A DNA stretch of 64,000 bases, from contig NZ_CP136051.1 in the NCBI RefSeq assembly GCF_032999765.1, positions 1,340,417-1,404,416 on the forward strand, given 5' to 3'. Shown one piece after another: positions 24,615 to 33,470 of this stretch. Source of the DNA: Imperialibacter roseus (GTDB taxonomy: Bacteria; Bacteroidota; Bacteroidia; Cytophagales; Cyclobacteriaceae). A program made the translations under genes and the position numbers. The notes under the pieces were generated by a model. The model saw nothing but the letters and a program-made list of their open reading frames with translations, was not told the origin of the DNA and ran no database searches. Position 1 is the first letter of the stretch, and every line of letters starts with the position of its first letter.

Positions 24615-25913
24615 TTAATTCACATTAGCCGGATCCACCCTTGTTGGCGTGTCTTCTCCTGAGATCATGCCAGTAGCAGCGGCAGCAATGGCCTTGATGG
24701 TGTTGGTCATGTGTGCTAAGTCCAGTGTGCTTACTTCGTCGGATGCCTGGTGGTAGTCTTTGTCGACGTCGATGGGCGTGGTACTGATGGAGTGAGCGGG
24801 CACGCCTAATCTGGCCAAGGTAGCATTGTCGGAGCGATAAAATAGGTTTTGGTCAGGATATGGATCGGCATAGAACTCATATTCGGTGCCCTTCACGGCC
24901 TTTTGCAACAACTCACCAAAGCTGGATTTGTCGAAGCCGGTTACCCAGGCAGTGTTTGGCCCGCTCACGGCAGGCTTGCCTATCATTTCAATATTGAACA
25001 TGGCCACAATCTCATCAGGGTTCAATTGTTGTGAGAAATACGTCGAACCGTAGCCACCGCCTTCTTCGGCGGTAAAGGCAGCAAACAGAATGGTGCGCTC
25101 AGGCTGCGTGCCCATGTCTTTGAAGTATTTGGCCAAAGTGATCACGGCTGTGGTGCCCGAGGCGTCGTCGTTAGCCCCGTTGTAGATGGTGTCTCCTTCG
25201 GTGCCTCTGATGCCCAGGTGGTCGTAGTGAGCGCTGAAAAGCACGACTTCGTTGGGGCGCTTTCCGCTGATTTTGCCTACCACGTTCGACAGGCTTTCTG
25301 TTTTTACATCGTTCTCTACACTTATGTTCAGAGAACTCACTTCGGTAATATCGGTTAAAACGAGCACATAAGCTTTATCGTTTAATGCCATCACATGGTT
25401 ACCCCCCGACAAGAAGCCACGGTATCTTTCGAAAATGCCCTTATGAGAAGGATCGGCCAGTATCAGCACCTTTCCCTCCGCACTTCTGGCTTTGGAAATG
25501 GCACCCCGGAAGTCGTCGCCAGCTTTGACGGTGATCACTTCAACTTCGTTGGGGCTGGTAATATTGAGCCTTTCACCGTTAACCGAAGCCGTGAGGTTTT
25601 CTTCAGCCACGGGCTGTCCGTTGATGGTAACCGAAACACTTTTGGGCGTGATGGTGTACATGTCGAATTTTTGCTCGTAGCTGGTCAGCCCGTCTACATA
25701 TTCCAATCCGATGGACTGAAATTCGCCCTGAATAAACTTTGACGCTTTTTCAATGCCGGGGCTAAACATTCTTCTACCTTCCATGTCGTCGGCGGCCAGG
25801 GTGGTGATGATACGGGTCACATCGGCTTCATTGATTTCGGCTGCTGGCTGACAGCTGATGATGAGTGATGTGAACAATAGGAAGAAAGCTGGGAGGATAG
25901 ACGTCTTTTGCAT
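24615..25913 (-). CDS. M28 family metallopeptidase lipoprotein
   Basis: The 432-residue protein starts with a lipoprotein signal ending in LIISC (Cys21). The mature part has a short N-terminal helix domain, an inserted PA-like domain (about residues 90-200) and the M28 catalytic domain. Its zinc ligands are visible in SAHYDHLGI, GANDDASGT, TAEEGGGYGS (catalytic Glu pair) and later DNATLARLGVPAHS. Such aminopeptidases cleave N-terminal residues from peptides outside the cytoplasm. The gene stands alone on its strand. Confidence 0.93.
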   Translation of the reverse strand: MQKTSILPAFFLLFTSLIISCQPAAEINEADVTRIITTLAADDMEGRRMFSPGIEKASKFIQGEFQSIGLEYVDGLTSYEQKFDMYTITPKSVSVTINGQPVAEENLTASVNGERLNITSPNEVEVITVKAGDDFRGAISKARSAEGKVLILADPSHKGIFERYRGFLSGGNHVMALNDKAYVLVLTDITEVSSLNISVENDVKTESLSNVVGKISGKRPNEVVLFSAHYDHLGIRGTEGDTIYNGANDDASGTTAVITLAKYFKDMGTQPERTILFAAFTAEEGGGYGSTYFSQQLNPDEIVAMFNIEMIGKPAVSGPNTAWVTGFDKSSFGELLQKAVKGTEYEFYADPYPDQNLFYRSDNATLARLGVPAHSISTTPIDVDKDYHQASDEVSTLDLAHMTNTIKAIAAAATGMISGEDTPTRVDPANVN

Positions 25914-26127
25914 GTCAGGTTAAATCAGGGATTTTTAATAGACTGGAAAGTTAATACTTATTTTTTCACTTGGTCAACTGGCTACACACCAATGGCAACT
26001 TCTCTATTCTGAGGCGTGACATTTGGAGGGCCTCGTTAGAAGCAAAGGTAATTATTGATATATTAGGAGATATTTGATTCACAAATAGTGTCCTTTCTAT
26101 TCTCTTAAGAATCTCCATCTACGCACG

Positions 26128-27453
26128 ATGCAACGAAGAAGCTTTATCAAAAAATCCTCATTGACAACTCTTAGTATCACTTTTTTGGGTACTATACAAT
26201 GGAATTTTAAACGAGTTTTACGTGGTGGCATGTTAAATGTTAATGCACAGCGAATTGAAGACCGGATTACAGGGATGGCTCAATTTGGGCGGAACGACAA
26301 AGGCCACGGCTACAGGATGGCGTTTACTCAGGGCGATGTTGAAGGGCATGCGTGGTTTGTTGACCTGATGAAGAAGGCGGGGCTAGAAACAACCATCGAC
26401 CAGGCTGGGAATATCATTGGCAAACGAAAAGGGAAGAAGCCTACACTCAAACCCATCGCCTTTGGCTCGCACATCGACATGGTGCCTGATGGTGGTAATT
26501 ATGATGGCACGCTTGGGTCAATTGCTGCGCTGGAGGTAATTGAGGTGCTCAACGAAAACAAGGTAGTGACCGATCATCCCCTTGAAGTGATCATTTTCGC
26601 TGATGAGGAGGGGAGTATGATTGGCAGCAAAGCCCTGTCTGGAAAGATCACGCCCGAAATACTGAATCAAACAAGCCATAGTGGGCTCACCATTTCAGAG
26701 GGTGTTAAAGTGCTTGGAGGCGACCCTGATACTATTCAAAACGCCCGCCGCAAGAGAGGCGACATCCACACTTTTTTAGAATTGCATATTGAGCAGGGAG
26801 GGGTTTTGGAAAAGGAAGGCCTGCAGATTGGTGTAGTGGAGGGGATAGTTGGCATAGAGCATTGGGAGGTGACATTGGATGGTTTTGCCAACCACGCAGG
26901 AACCACCCCCATGAGTTTGCGCCAGGATGCCATGCTATCAGCTTCAAAATTGATTATTGCAGTGAATGAGGTGATCAGAGGGACAGAAGGAAGCCAGGTA
27001 GGCACCATAGGAAAGATTAATGCCTACCCTGGGGCATACAATGTCATTCCCGGCAAGGTGACCCTGGGGCTGGAGATGCGTGATTTGTCGCCTGAAAAAA
27101 TCGAACGACTTTTCGCTGAAATAGAAAAGCAAGCGATAGCCATTGCCGAAGAGACGAAGACGAAAATCAGTTTTGTGAGACAGCCGAGCGTAGCGAAGGC
27201 GGCACTTACTGATAAAGGGCTCCAGCAGATTATCCACACCTCTGCCCAAAAGTTGGGATTGAGTACCAAATTTATGCCCAGTGGTGCAGGCCACGACTCT
27301 CAAAACATGGCAATGATTACTCCTGTGGCGATGATTTTCGTGCCCAGTATAGGTGGCATCAGTCATTCCTTTAAGGAATTCACCAAAACGGAGGACATGG
27401 CAAACGGAGCCAATGTGCTGCTGCAGGCGATATTGGCTGCGGACAAAGGGTAG
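26128..27453 (+). CDS. M20 family amidohydrolase (allantoate/carbamoylase type), exported
   Basis: This 441-residue binuclear zinc hydrolase belongs to the hydantoinase/carbamoylase branch. The N-terminus MQRRSFIKKSSLTTLSITF carries a twin-arginine-like signal. The metal ligands appear in FGSHIDMVPDGGNYDGTLG (His and bridging Asp), FADEEGSMIG (catalytic Glu pair), LELHIEQGGVLE and the C-terminal SGAGHDSQNMA. Substrates in this branch are N-carbamoyl amino acids, allantoate or ureidoglycine; the exact one is unknown. It is a single gene with no purine-catabolism neighbours. Confidence 0.9.
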   Translation: MQRRSFIKKSSLTTLSITFLGTIQWNFKRVLRGGMLNVNAQRIEDRITGMAQFGRNDKGHGYRMAFTQGDVEGHAWFVDLMKKAGLETTIDQAGNIIGKRKGKKPTLKPIAFGSHIDMVPDGGNYDGTLGSIAALEVIEVLNENKVVTDHPLEVIIFADEEGSMIGSKALSGKITPEILNQTSHSGLTISEGVKVLGGDPDTIQNARRKRGDIHTFLELHIEQGGVLEKEGLQIGVVEGIVGIEHWEVTLDGFANHAGTTPMSLRQDAMLSASKLIIAVNEVIRGTEGSQVGTIGKINAYPGAYNVIPGKVTLGLEMRDLSPEKIERLFAEIEKQAIAIAEETKTKISFVRQPSVAKAALTDKGLQQIIHTSAQKLGLSTKFMPSGAGHDSQNMAMITPVAMIFVPSIGGISHSFKEFTKTEDMANGANVLLQAILAADKG

Positions 27454-27673
27454 GATTGGGAAGGTTTTGCGATCCCGAAGATTGGCAGGTGCCATGAGCC
27501 GAACTAAAGAGCAGCTTTAGGTCTTGGGCTTTCCTCTTCCATGCATCTACTCGGTTATGGTTCATAATTTATTTCTCTGGTGTCGAAAAGTTGATGTCGC
27601 CGTGTATTTTTGCCAATGTGCACTGTGGCCACGCTGTGCCTGTCTGCTGCCTAACCCATAATTATTCCGTTTT

Positions 27674-29671
27674 ATGCGCCAACGTTTTGTGAGGGAGTTT
27701 GTCCCGATGTTTCTGCTCCTTTTTGCTGCGAATGTACATGCTAAGCAGTCGGGCGCCAGCGAACTTGAGAAGCTGTTTACTGAAGCAAGTAGTGTCCTGT
27801 GCCAGGATATGGCAAAGACTGACTCGTTGGCTGCCCGGTTGCTGGAGGTGGCTCAGCAAGCCAAAGACGTCAGCTACCAAGCCCGGGCCTATAAGTTGAT
27901 GGGGGACAACGCCTCCTGTCAGCAGCAGTTCCAGAAGGCCATTCAAGGGCATGGGCGAGCAGCAGCTTTGTTCGGGCAGGTGGGCGACGACGAGTTTACT
28001 ATTCGCAGTCTGGTTAATCTGTCCAACAGTTACCTGAAGCTTAGTAAAACAGATTCGGCCCTGGCTGCTCTCAATCAGGCTGAGCTGATCAATCGGCGAC
28101 TGAAGTCCGACTTTATGGCAGCGCAGATTTACCTGGTAAAGGCCAGCTATTACAGCGACTTCTCTAAAAACGATTCCGTCGTTTTTTATTCGCTCAAGGC
28201 ATTGAGTCTGGCGGAGAAGATTCCGGACGAATCGACGATAAACAGGGCTGTTATCACGCTTGGTGCTGCCTATTATCAGAACGAAGACTATCAGCTGGCC
28301 ATCAGGTACTTCCGAAAGTCACGTGAGCAGCTGCTTAGCCAAACCAACCAGGCCAACCTGTCGATAGTCAACTACAACATGGCCAATAGCTACACCGCCC
28401 TCAATATGTATGACTCTGCCACCTACTTTTACCAGCAGGCCCTCGAAAGCCCCGGGGTAGAGGGCAATAAGTTTTTGCAGGCCTACTTTTATGAGGGGCT
28501 GGCTGAAATGCAGGGCAGAATGGGGCTGTACAAAGAGTCGATTGCTAACCATCTGAAGGCTATTGAGTTGTGCAAAGAGGTGGGGGAGAAACGAAATTTG
28601 TCGGCAGCCTATGTGAACCTGTCGGAGATATTTCTCAAGACAGGGAAGACGGCCGAAGCGATCAGGTATGCCGAGCTGGGAGCCGGTCTTTCTCACGACA
28701 TTGAATTCATTGAAAAAGAATCAGACGCTTACTGGATGCTGAGCAATGCTTACCGGGCGTCGGGGCGGTACAAAGAAGGACTGGAGGCACTGCACAAGTT
28801 TTATAAGCTCGACAGCACCATGCTGAACCAAACCAAGGCGTTGCAGATATCGGACCTGAACATCAAATACGAAACGGAGAAGAAGGAGAATGAGATCGAC
28901 CGCCTGGCACAAATGGCAGAGATACAGGCGCTGCAGCTCAGCCAACAGCGATACCTGATCATTGGCGGGGCGATTGTGCTGCTGCTGGTGATCGCTATTT
29001 TGGTGCTTTACTACAGGCAGAGGGCCGACAGGCAAACCCAGGCGTTGACCCAGCTGGAGCAGAAAGCCCTGCGAAGCCAGCTCAATCCTCACTTTATTTT
29101 CAATGCGCTGGGGGCCATCCAAAACTATATGCTGCAAAACAAACCCCAGGATGCTGCTTCGTTTATGAGCCGTTTTGCCCGGCTCATGCGCCAGATTTTG
29201 GAGAACTCCCGGGAAGATTTCATTTCGCTGGACGAAGAGGTGGCCACGCTGGAAAACTACCTGGAGCTGCAACTGCTGCGGTTCAACAACTCCTTCGAAT
29301 ATGAACTGACAGTGGACGAGGCCATCGACCCAGAGGAGGTATCGATTCCGCCGATGTTTGCCCAGCCGTTGATTGAGAATGCCCTGGAGCACGGACTGAA
29401 AGGGAAAATAGACGGAGCCAGGGTGAAGATTACGTTCCGGCAGGAGGGTGAGTATGTACTGCTGACTGTGGAAGATAATGGCAAAGGAATAGCCAGTGAG
29501 GTGAAGGCCAGGGAAGGCCACAAGTCGCTGGCGGGTGTGATCACCAACGAGCGGATTGAGCTGTTCAATGCAGGCCTTAAAAGCAAAATACGAATGATTG
29601 TAGAGGACCTTGCTGGCGTAGGCAGCTCGGGCACGAGGGTGCAGTTGATGTTGCCTTATAGGGAGGGGTGA
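27674..29671 (+). CDS. TPR-containing LytS-type sensor histidine kinase
   Basis: This 665-residue membrane sensor has a signal peptide (about residues 1-23), extracytoplasmic TPR repeats to about residue 385, a coiled-coil, one membrane span (LIIGGAIVLLLVIAILVLYY, about 435-455), then the His_kinase domain with LNPHFIFNAL (phospho-acceptor His about 473) and a HATPase_c domain with PLIENALEHGLKG and VEDNGKGI. Kinases of this type normally signal to a LytTR-family response regulator, but none is adjacent, so it is an orphan. Its ligand is unknown. Confidence 0.92.
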   Translation: MRQRFVREFVPMFLLLFAANVHAKQSGASELEKLFTEASSVLCQDMAKTDSLAARLLEVAQQAKDVSYQARAYKLMGDNASCQQQFQKAIQGHGRAAALFGQVGDDEFTIRSLVNLSNSYLKLSKTDSALAALNQAELINRRLKSDFMAAQIYLVKASYYSDFSKNDSVVFYSLKALSLAEKIPDESTINRAVITLGAAYYQNEDYQLAIRYFRKSREQLLSQTNQANLSIVNYNMANSYTALNMYDSATYFYQQALESPGVEGNKFLQAYFYEGLAEMQGRMGLYKESIANHLKAIELCKEVGEKRNLSAAYVNLSEIFLKTGKTAEAIRYAELGAGLSHDIEFIEKESDAYWMLSNAYRASGRYKEGLEALHKFYKLDSTMLNQTKALQISDLNIKYETEKKENEIDRLAQMAEIQALQLSQQRYLIIGGAIVLLLVIAILVLYYRQRADRQTQALTQLEQKALRSQLNPHFIFNALGAIQNYMLQNKPQDAASFMSRFARLMRQILENSREDFISLDEEVATLENYLELQLLRFNNSFEYELTVDEAIDPEEVSIPPMFAQPLIENALEHGLKGKIDGARVKITFRQEGEYVLLTVEDNGKGIASEVKAREGHKSLAGVITNERIELFNAGLKSKIRMIVEDLAGVGSSGTRVQLMLPYREG

Positions 29672-29680
29672 GGCGTATTT

Positions 29681-29708
29681 CTCAGAGTCCCTTGCAGGAG
29701 ACTCTGAG
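29681..29708. repeat. Hairpin, copy 1 of a pair flanking the DUF2442/DUF4160 genes
   Basis: CTCAGAGTC and GACTCTGAG pair perfectly over 9 bases around a 10-base loop CCTTGCAGGA. The same loop and inner stem recur at 30371-30400 with a different outer stem that still pairs. Confidence 0.7.
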
Positions 29709-29735
29709 TGAAAATCTAGTTTTGGCCAGGTGCTA

Positions 29736-30119
29736 CTAAGCGATTTGAAGCTTGTATTTTTGAAGCAGCTCTTCTTGAATAAGGCTTTTTAATGAAGTGT
29801 CGGCTGTTGGGATTTCCGGCCATAGCACACCGTCTCCCATGTTTTCAAAATTACTTAATTGTTTGAGGCTGGCAGAAGTTAACCCTTTGAACTGGCTAAT
29901 CTGACGTTGTAACACGGTGCTATTGTTCAAGATGAAAAGAATTGTATTGTTTTCTTTCTGGACTATAACATTACTGATTTTTAAACCATTGAATACAATA
30001 GCTGTTTCGATTGGCGACATTTCCGACGAATAAATATCCACCTGATCATTGTCCTTGAAGTTCGCAAGTATTTCTTCGATGGATTTAATGTCTGTTTTGT
30101 CAGTTATTACAGTAGGCAT
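29736..30119 (-). CDS. DUF2442 domain protein
   Basis: This 127-residue protein contains a C-terminal half resembling DUF2442: FKGLTSASLKQLSNFENM followed by the typical GDGVLWPEIPTADTSLKSLI. The N-terminal half is a small beta-rich region of unknown role. It is cytoplasmic. It overlaps the end of the upstream DUF4160 gene by 20 bases and is translated from the same message. DUF4160 and DUF2442 genes are regularly paired in bacteria and have been suspected to form toxin-antitoxin-like modules; the function here is untested. Confidence 0.75.
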   Translation of the reverse strand: MPTVITDKTDIKSIEEILANFKDNDQVDIYSSEMSPIETAIVFNGLKISNVIVQKENNTILFILNNSTVLQRQISQFKGLTSASLKQLSNFENMGDGVLWPEIPTADTSLKSLIQEELLQKYKLQIA

Positions 30120-30339
30120 TCCAGTATTCAGTTAGTTGTGCTATATTCTCTTCTGCTAATTTAAGCAATTGTCGCTTCTCTTTTTGCTTGAACCCTTTTA
30201 GATAAAAAACCTCAATTTCTGGTTGAATCCATATTTTTCCATTAGCGCCTCCTTTTTTAACGTGCATATGCGCACGTTCGGCACAGTCTGCTGCAAAAAA
30301 ATAGAAGATGTAGCCCTGGACTGTTAAGACTCTTGGCAT
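30100..30339 (-). CDS. DUF4160 domain protein
   Basis: This 79-residue protein fits DUF4160 well: MPRVLTVQGYIFYFFAADC, then ERAHMHVKKGG (the His-x-His motif), KIWIQPEIEV and a helical C-terminus ending ITQ-like ...LTEYWNAYCNN. The conserved HxH could bind metal or form an active site. It is the first gene of a two-gene unit with the overlapping DUF2442 gene, and the unit sits between two closely matching hairpins, as a mobile or self-contained module might. Confidence 0.82.
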   Translation of the reverse strand: MPRVLTVQGYIFYFFAADCAERAHMHVKKGGANGKIWIQPEIEVFYLKGFKQKEKRQLLKLAEENIAQLTEYWNAYCNN

Positions 30340-30370
30340 GGCTCAAAAATAATCTAAATGGTTAGATTCT

Positions 30371-30400
30371 CATCAGAGTCCCTTGCAGGAGACTCTGATG
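30371..30400. repeat. Hairpin, copy 2 flanking the DUF2442/DUF4160 genes
   Basis: CATCAGAGTC pairs perfectly with GACTCTGATG around the loop CCTTGCAGGA. The inner stem and loop are identical to 29681-29708. The outer CAT/ATG pair replaces CT/AG, a compensated change. It may also terminate the chitinase gene that ends at 30412. Confidence 0.7.
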
Positions 30401-30411
30401 GGATGTTTTTC

Positions 30412-31548
30412 TCAATCCAAATGCTCATTCACCACATCCAGCAAGTACTCCTTAGGATCGCTGGCGTATTGCCAGAACATGATACCGGCGAGGCCATTGT
30501 CGTTAACATATTCGCACTTAAGCTTCACAGAGCTTTCGTCGTCGTACACCACCAACTGGTTGTTCTCGGCATTGAACAAGTAAGGTGACTTAGCCGCATC
30601 ATCCCAGTAGCGTACGAACCCCGGCTTGGCCATCAGGCTGTCCTTGATAAACGTAAAGCCGCCACCTCTCATTACCTCGTCCCGTGGGCGAAGGATGCCC
30701 AGGTTATCGCTGCTTTTCATCGTCCAGCTGCGGCCGTAGAAGGGTACGCCCAGCACCAGTTTCTCAGCAGGAACTCCCTGCTCGATATAGGTTTTCACGG
30801 CTTTGTCAGCAGAATTTTCTTTTTCATAGCTTTCGGAGGGGTAGAGGTTACTGTGGTGACCAACGGTATCGCCAGCGACATAGAAATCGTAGGCCATGAT
30901 GTTCACGAAGTCGATATGTTTGGCTACGTCGCCCATGTTAGTGACCTCAAAAAGCCTCGGGAAGCAGGGGAGGGCAGTGGAGACAATGTATTTCTTGCCA
31001 GTGGTGACTGCCAAAGCATCCAATTCTTTCCTGATAGCTTCAAACATCAGGGTAAAGTTTTCCTTGTCTTCATCCCTGAATACATTGTCCTCACCTTTCA
31101 GGCCGGGGTATTCCCAGTCGATGTCGATACCATCCAGGTTGTAGTCGGCCACGATTTTGGCGCCACTCTTCGCAAATTTTTCCCTTGAGCTGGCTGTAAG
31201 CACCGCATCGGAAAAGTTTTCGCTCCACGACCAGCCACCTATCGAGATCACGATTTTCAGGGCGGGATTGCCTTTTTTCAGATAGTTGAGCTTTCGAAAG
31301 TTGACGCTGTCAGTTTCGAGGTTGGTTAACCACGCCAGGCTATCTTTTACGTCTACAAAGGCGTAGTTGATGATGGTCAGCTTGTTGGCGTCGATATCTT
31401 TTTCATCGAGCAAACCACGGAAGCCTGGTACGTAGCCTATGATTTCTTTTTTTGGCGGTGTTTCAGCGGGTGTTTCCGCCACCGGTTTGGGGCTACAAGC
31501 AGCCAGTGCTCCGTATAGTACGAAGGCGCAGTAGGTTAGTCTTTTCAT
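30412..31548 (-). CDS. GH18 family chitinase-like lipoprotein
   Basis: This 378-residue glycoside hydrolase family 18 protein begins MKRLTYCAFVLYGALAACS, a lipoprotein signal. The TIM barrel has IIGYVPGFR, LKIVISIGGWSWSENF (the SxGG motif), the catalytic DGIDIDWEYPG (DxxDxDxE complete), VNIMAYDFY and a C-terminal GIMFWQYASDP. It should hydrolyse chitin or other GlcNAc polymers, or peptidoglycan-like glycans, at the cell surface. It heads the minus-strand run toward DUF1080 and SMP-30 genes, though spacing is not tight enough to prove an operon. Confidence 0.93.
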   Translation of the reverse strand: MKRLTYCAFVLYGALAACSPKPVAETPAETPPKKEIIGYVPGFRGLLDEKDIDANKLTIINYAFVDVKDSLAWLTNLETDSVNFRKLNYLKKGNPALKIVISIGGWSWSENFSDAVLTASSREKFAKSGAKIVADYNLDGIDIDWEYPGLKGEDNVFRDEDKENFTLMFEAIRKELDALAVTTGKKYIVSTALPCFPRLFEVTNMGDVAKHIDFVNIMAYDFYVAGDTVGHHSNLYPSESYEKENSADKAVKTYIEQGVPAEKLVLGVPFYGRSWTMKSSDNLGILRPRDEVMRGGGFTFIKDSLMAKPGFVRYWDDAAKSPYLFNAENNQLVVYDDESSVKLKCEYVNDNGLAGIMFWQYASDPKEYLLDVVNEHLD

Positions 31549-31564
31549 TGCTGATGTATTTGTC

Positions 31565-32332
31565 TTAAAAGTCAGTATCTGCTTTTTTCAGGTTAAGCTC
31601 TTCAATCCAGATATTACGGTAGAACACATCGTGTCCTTCTGCCTGGAGCTTAAGCCCGCCGGGAACATCAGTAATGCCTTTGCCTCCATCATTGCCGCCA
31701 TCGATGCCGGAGTTGGGGCCGCCCCACACCTGGCTGATGACCTGGTTGGTATGGGCTTTTTTGCCGTTGAAATACATGGTCACCATCGGCTGCTCAGTAA
31801 GCTTGCCGTCTTTGAACCGGGCAGCTCTGAACACAATATCATACGAATTCCATTTCCCTAAACCATTGTAGGCGAAATAAGGAGATTCAGATTCGTTGAT
31901 CACTGCACCCAGGCCATGGCTGGTAGAATCTCCATCCAGCACCTGGATTTCGTACCTGTTTTGCAGATAGACGCCGCTGTTACCGCCGGGATTGACAATG
32001 AGGAACTCTACATGGGCCCGGAAATCACGGAATTTCTTGTTGGTCACTATATCGGCCGCACCATATTTGCCCCCCGCCCCGGCAGGATCGTTGCTGCTCA
32101 TAACTGTGCCACCGTCGACCGGGTCTTTCACAATCTGCCATTTGATCGGTAGCTGTGCAGCCAGCCTGGGGCCGTCCCAATAAGTCCAGTTTTTATCCAG
32201 CATATCACGTGAGCCATCGAAGTAGACTACGGCTTTTTTGGTCGGTTTAGCTCCGACATTCATGTTGGACTGAGCGAAAATACTGGTTGCTGAAGCAGCC
32301 AGGAATAGGATCAGAAGGGCGTTCTTTTTCAT
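31565..32332 (-). CDS. DUF1080 (3-keto-disaccharide hydrolase) secreted protein
   Basis: From ATG 32332 the 255-residue protein has signal peptide MKKNALLILFLAASATSIFAQ; an ATG at 32356 just adds eight residues. The DUF1080 lectin-like fold is visible in VYFDGSRDMLDKNWTYWDG, DFRAHVEFLIVNPGGNSGVYL, RYEIQVLDG and the C-terminal GLKLQAEGHDVFYRNIWIEE. Members hydrolyse 3-keto-glycosides or bind glycans in the periplasm. It lies 24 bases from the SMP-30 gene on the same strand, likely in one operon. It matches well with the Gfo/Idh/MocA and isomerase genes elsewhere in the window, since 3-keto sugars link these families. Confidence 0.9.
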   Translation of the reverse strand: MKKNALLILFLAASATSIFAQSNMNVGAKPTKKAVVYFDGSRDMLDKNWTYWDGPRLAAQLPIKWQIVKDPVDGGTVMSSNDPAGAGGKYGAADIVTNKKFRDFRAHVEFLIVNPGGNSGVYLQNRYEIQVLDGDSTSHGLGAVINESESPYFAYNGLGKWNSYDIVFRAARFKDGKLTEQPMVTMYFNGKKAHTNQVISQVWGGPNSGIDGGNDGGKGITDVPGGLKLQAEGHDVFYRNIWIEELNLKKADTDF

Positions 32333-32356
32333 TATTTGTTGATTTGTTAGCTTCAA

Positions 32357-33268
32357 TTATTTCGCACCAGGAACATTCATTTTTACGCCATACACGGCAT
32401 CCATGGCTGTGATGAAAAGGGTTTTTCGGTCTTTACCACCAAAGCACACGTTGGCGGTCCATCCCTTTCCTGTAGGAATATTGCCGATTTCAGCGCCACT
32501 TTTATCATAAATCATCACGCCGCTTCTGCCCGTGAGGTACACATTGCCCTGGCTGTCAAGGGTCATGCCGTCGGAGCCCATTTCGACAAATAGCTTCTTA
32601 TTGGCCAGCGAACCATCTTTCTGTATGTCGTACACGTAAGTCTTACGGTCGCCTATGTCGGCCACGTACAGGGTCTTGCCATTGGTGGTGCCCACGATGC
32701 CATTGGGTTGTTTGAGGTCTTCGGCCACACGGGTCAGGGTTTTGCCCCCAGGGCTCAGGTAGTAGACATGCTGCCCATCTTGCTGCATGGCCGGGTCACG
32801 GGTCCAGTAGTCTCTTTTGTAAAGCGGATCGGTAAAGTATATACCACCTTTTTTGTCGACCCATAGGTCATTGGGTCCGTTGAGCAACTTGTTGTCATAG
32901 TTTTCGATCAGCGTAGTGTGCTTTCCGTTCTTGTCCCACGACCACAGTTGGTTGTCCATGTCGGCGCAGGCTACCAGGTTGCCTTTCTTGTCAAAATACA
33001 GGCCATTGGAGCGGCCGGAAGCAGCAGCGAAGGTGCTTATTTCGCCGGAGGTGGCATCCCAGCGCAGAATGGTGTTGTTGGGCTGGTCAGTGAAGTACAC
33101 ATTGCCGTTTTTGTCGGGTGTTGGCCCCTCGGTAAATTTATAACCGTCACCAAGTAGCTCGACAGTTGCACCGGGTGCCAGCAGTGAGCGGAGGTCTGTT
33201 ATCTGGGCTTGCACGACCCCTAAGAACAGGAATGAGCAGGCTAAAAATAGCGGTGAAGTTTTTTGCAT
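32357..33268 (-). CDS. SMP-30/gluconolactonase family protein, secreted
   Basis: This 303-residue six-bladed beta-propeller has signal peptide MQKTSPLFLACSFLFLGVVQAQ. Repeating blade motifs include FTEGPTPDKNGNVYFTDQP (metal-ligand Glu), GRSNGLYFDKKGNLVACAD, LNGPNDLWVDKKGGIYFTDP (metal-ligand Asn) and the QPNGIVGTTNGKTLYVAD repeat. The family hydrolyses sugar lactones such as gluconolactone in the periplasm. It is the first gene of the SMP-30 - DUF1080 unit. Confidence 0.92.
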   Translation of the reverse strand: MQKTSPLFLACSFLFLGVVQAQITDLRSLLAPGATVELLGDGYKFTEGPTPDKNGNVYFTDQPNNTILRWDATSGEISTFAAASGRSNGLYFDKKGNLVACADMDNQLWSWDKNGKHTTLIENYDNKLLNGPNDLWVDKKGGIYFTDPLYKRDYWTRDPAMQQDGQHVYYLSPGGKTLTRVAEDLKQPNGIVGTTNGKTLYVADIGDRKTYVYDIQKDGSLANKKLFVEMGSDGMTLDSQGNVYLTGRSGVMIYDKSGAEIGNIPTGKGWTANVCFGGKDRKTLFITAMDAVYGVKMNVPGAK

Positions 33269-33417
33269 AAGGAGTGTTTAAGTAGCAGTCATGAATTTCA
33301 ACTTTTAAACCCAAAGAGAAAAGTATTAGCTCAAAAGATACATGGAAGGTTGCATAACGCTACTTATCAGCCATCTTTTCAAGGCAAAAAATGAACTACT
33401 GACTACAAGATATAATT

Positions 33418-33470
33418 TCAATCATCCCTGCAAATTTAAAAATTTATTTTAAATTTGCAGGGATGATTGA
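33418..33470. promoter_or_regulatory. Perfect 24-bp inverted repeat spanning the start codon, with two -7 elements
   Basis: Bases 33418-33441 are the exact reverse complement of 33447-33470 around a 5-base centre (ATTTA). The right arm contains TAAATTTG (33450-33457, a TAnnTTTG -7 element) and the start codon ATG at 33463. By symmetry the left arm carries the same -7 element on the minus strand. It could be an operator, a bidirectional promoter, or an RNA hairpin hiding the start codon. Confidence 0.75.

Noticed and set aside
28721-29521. Minus-strand frame of 266 codons opposite the LytS-type kinase
   Set aside because: The plus-strand kinase has complete motifs; the antisense frame is a codon-bias shadow.
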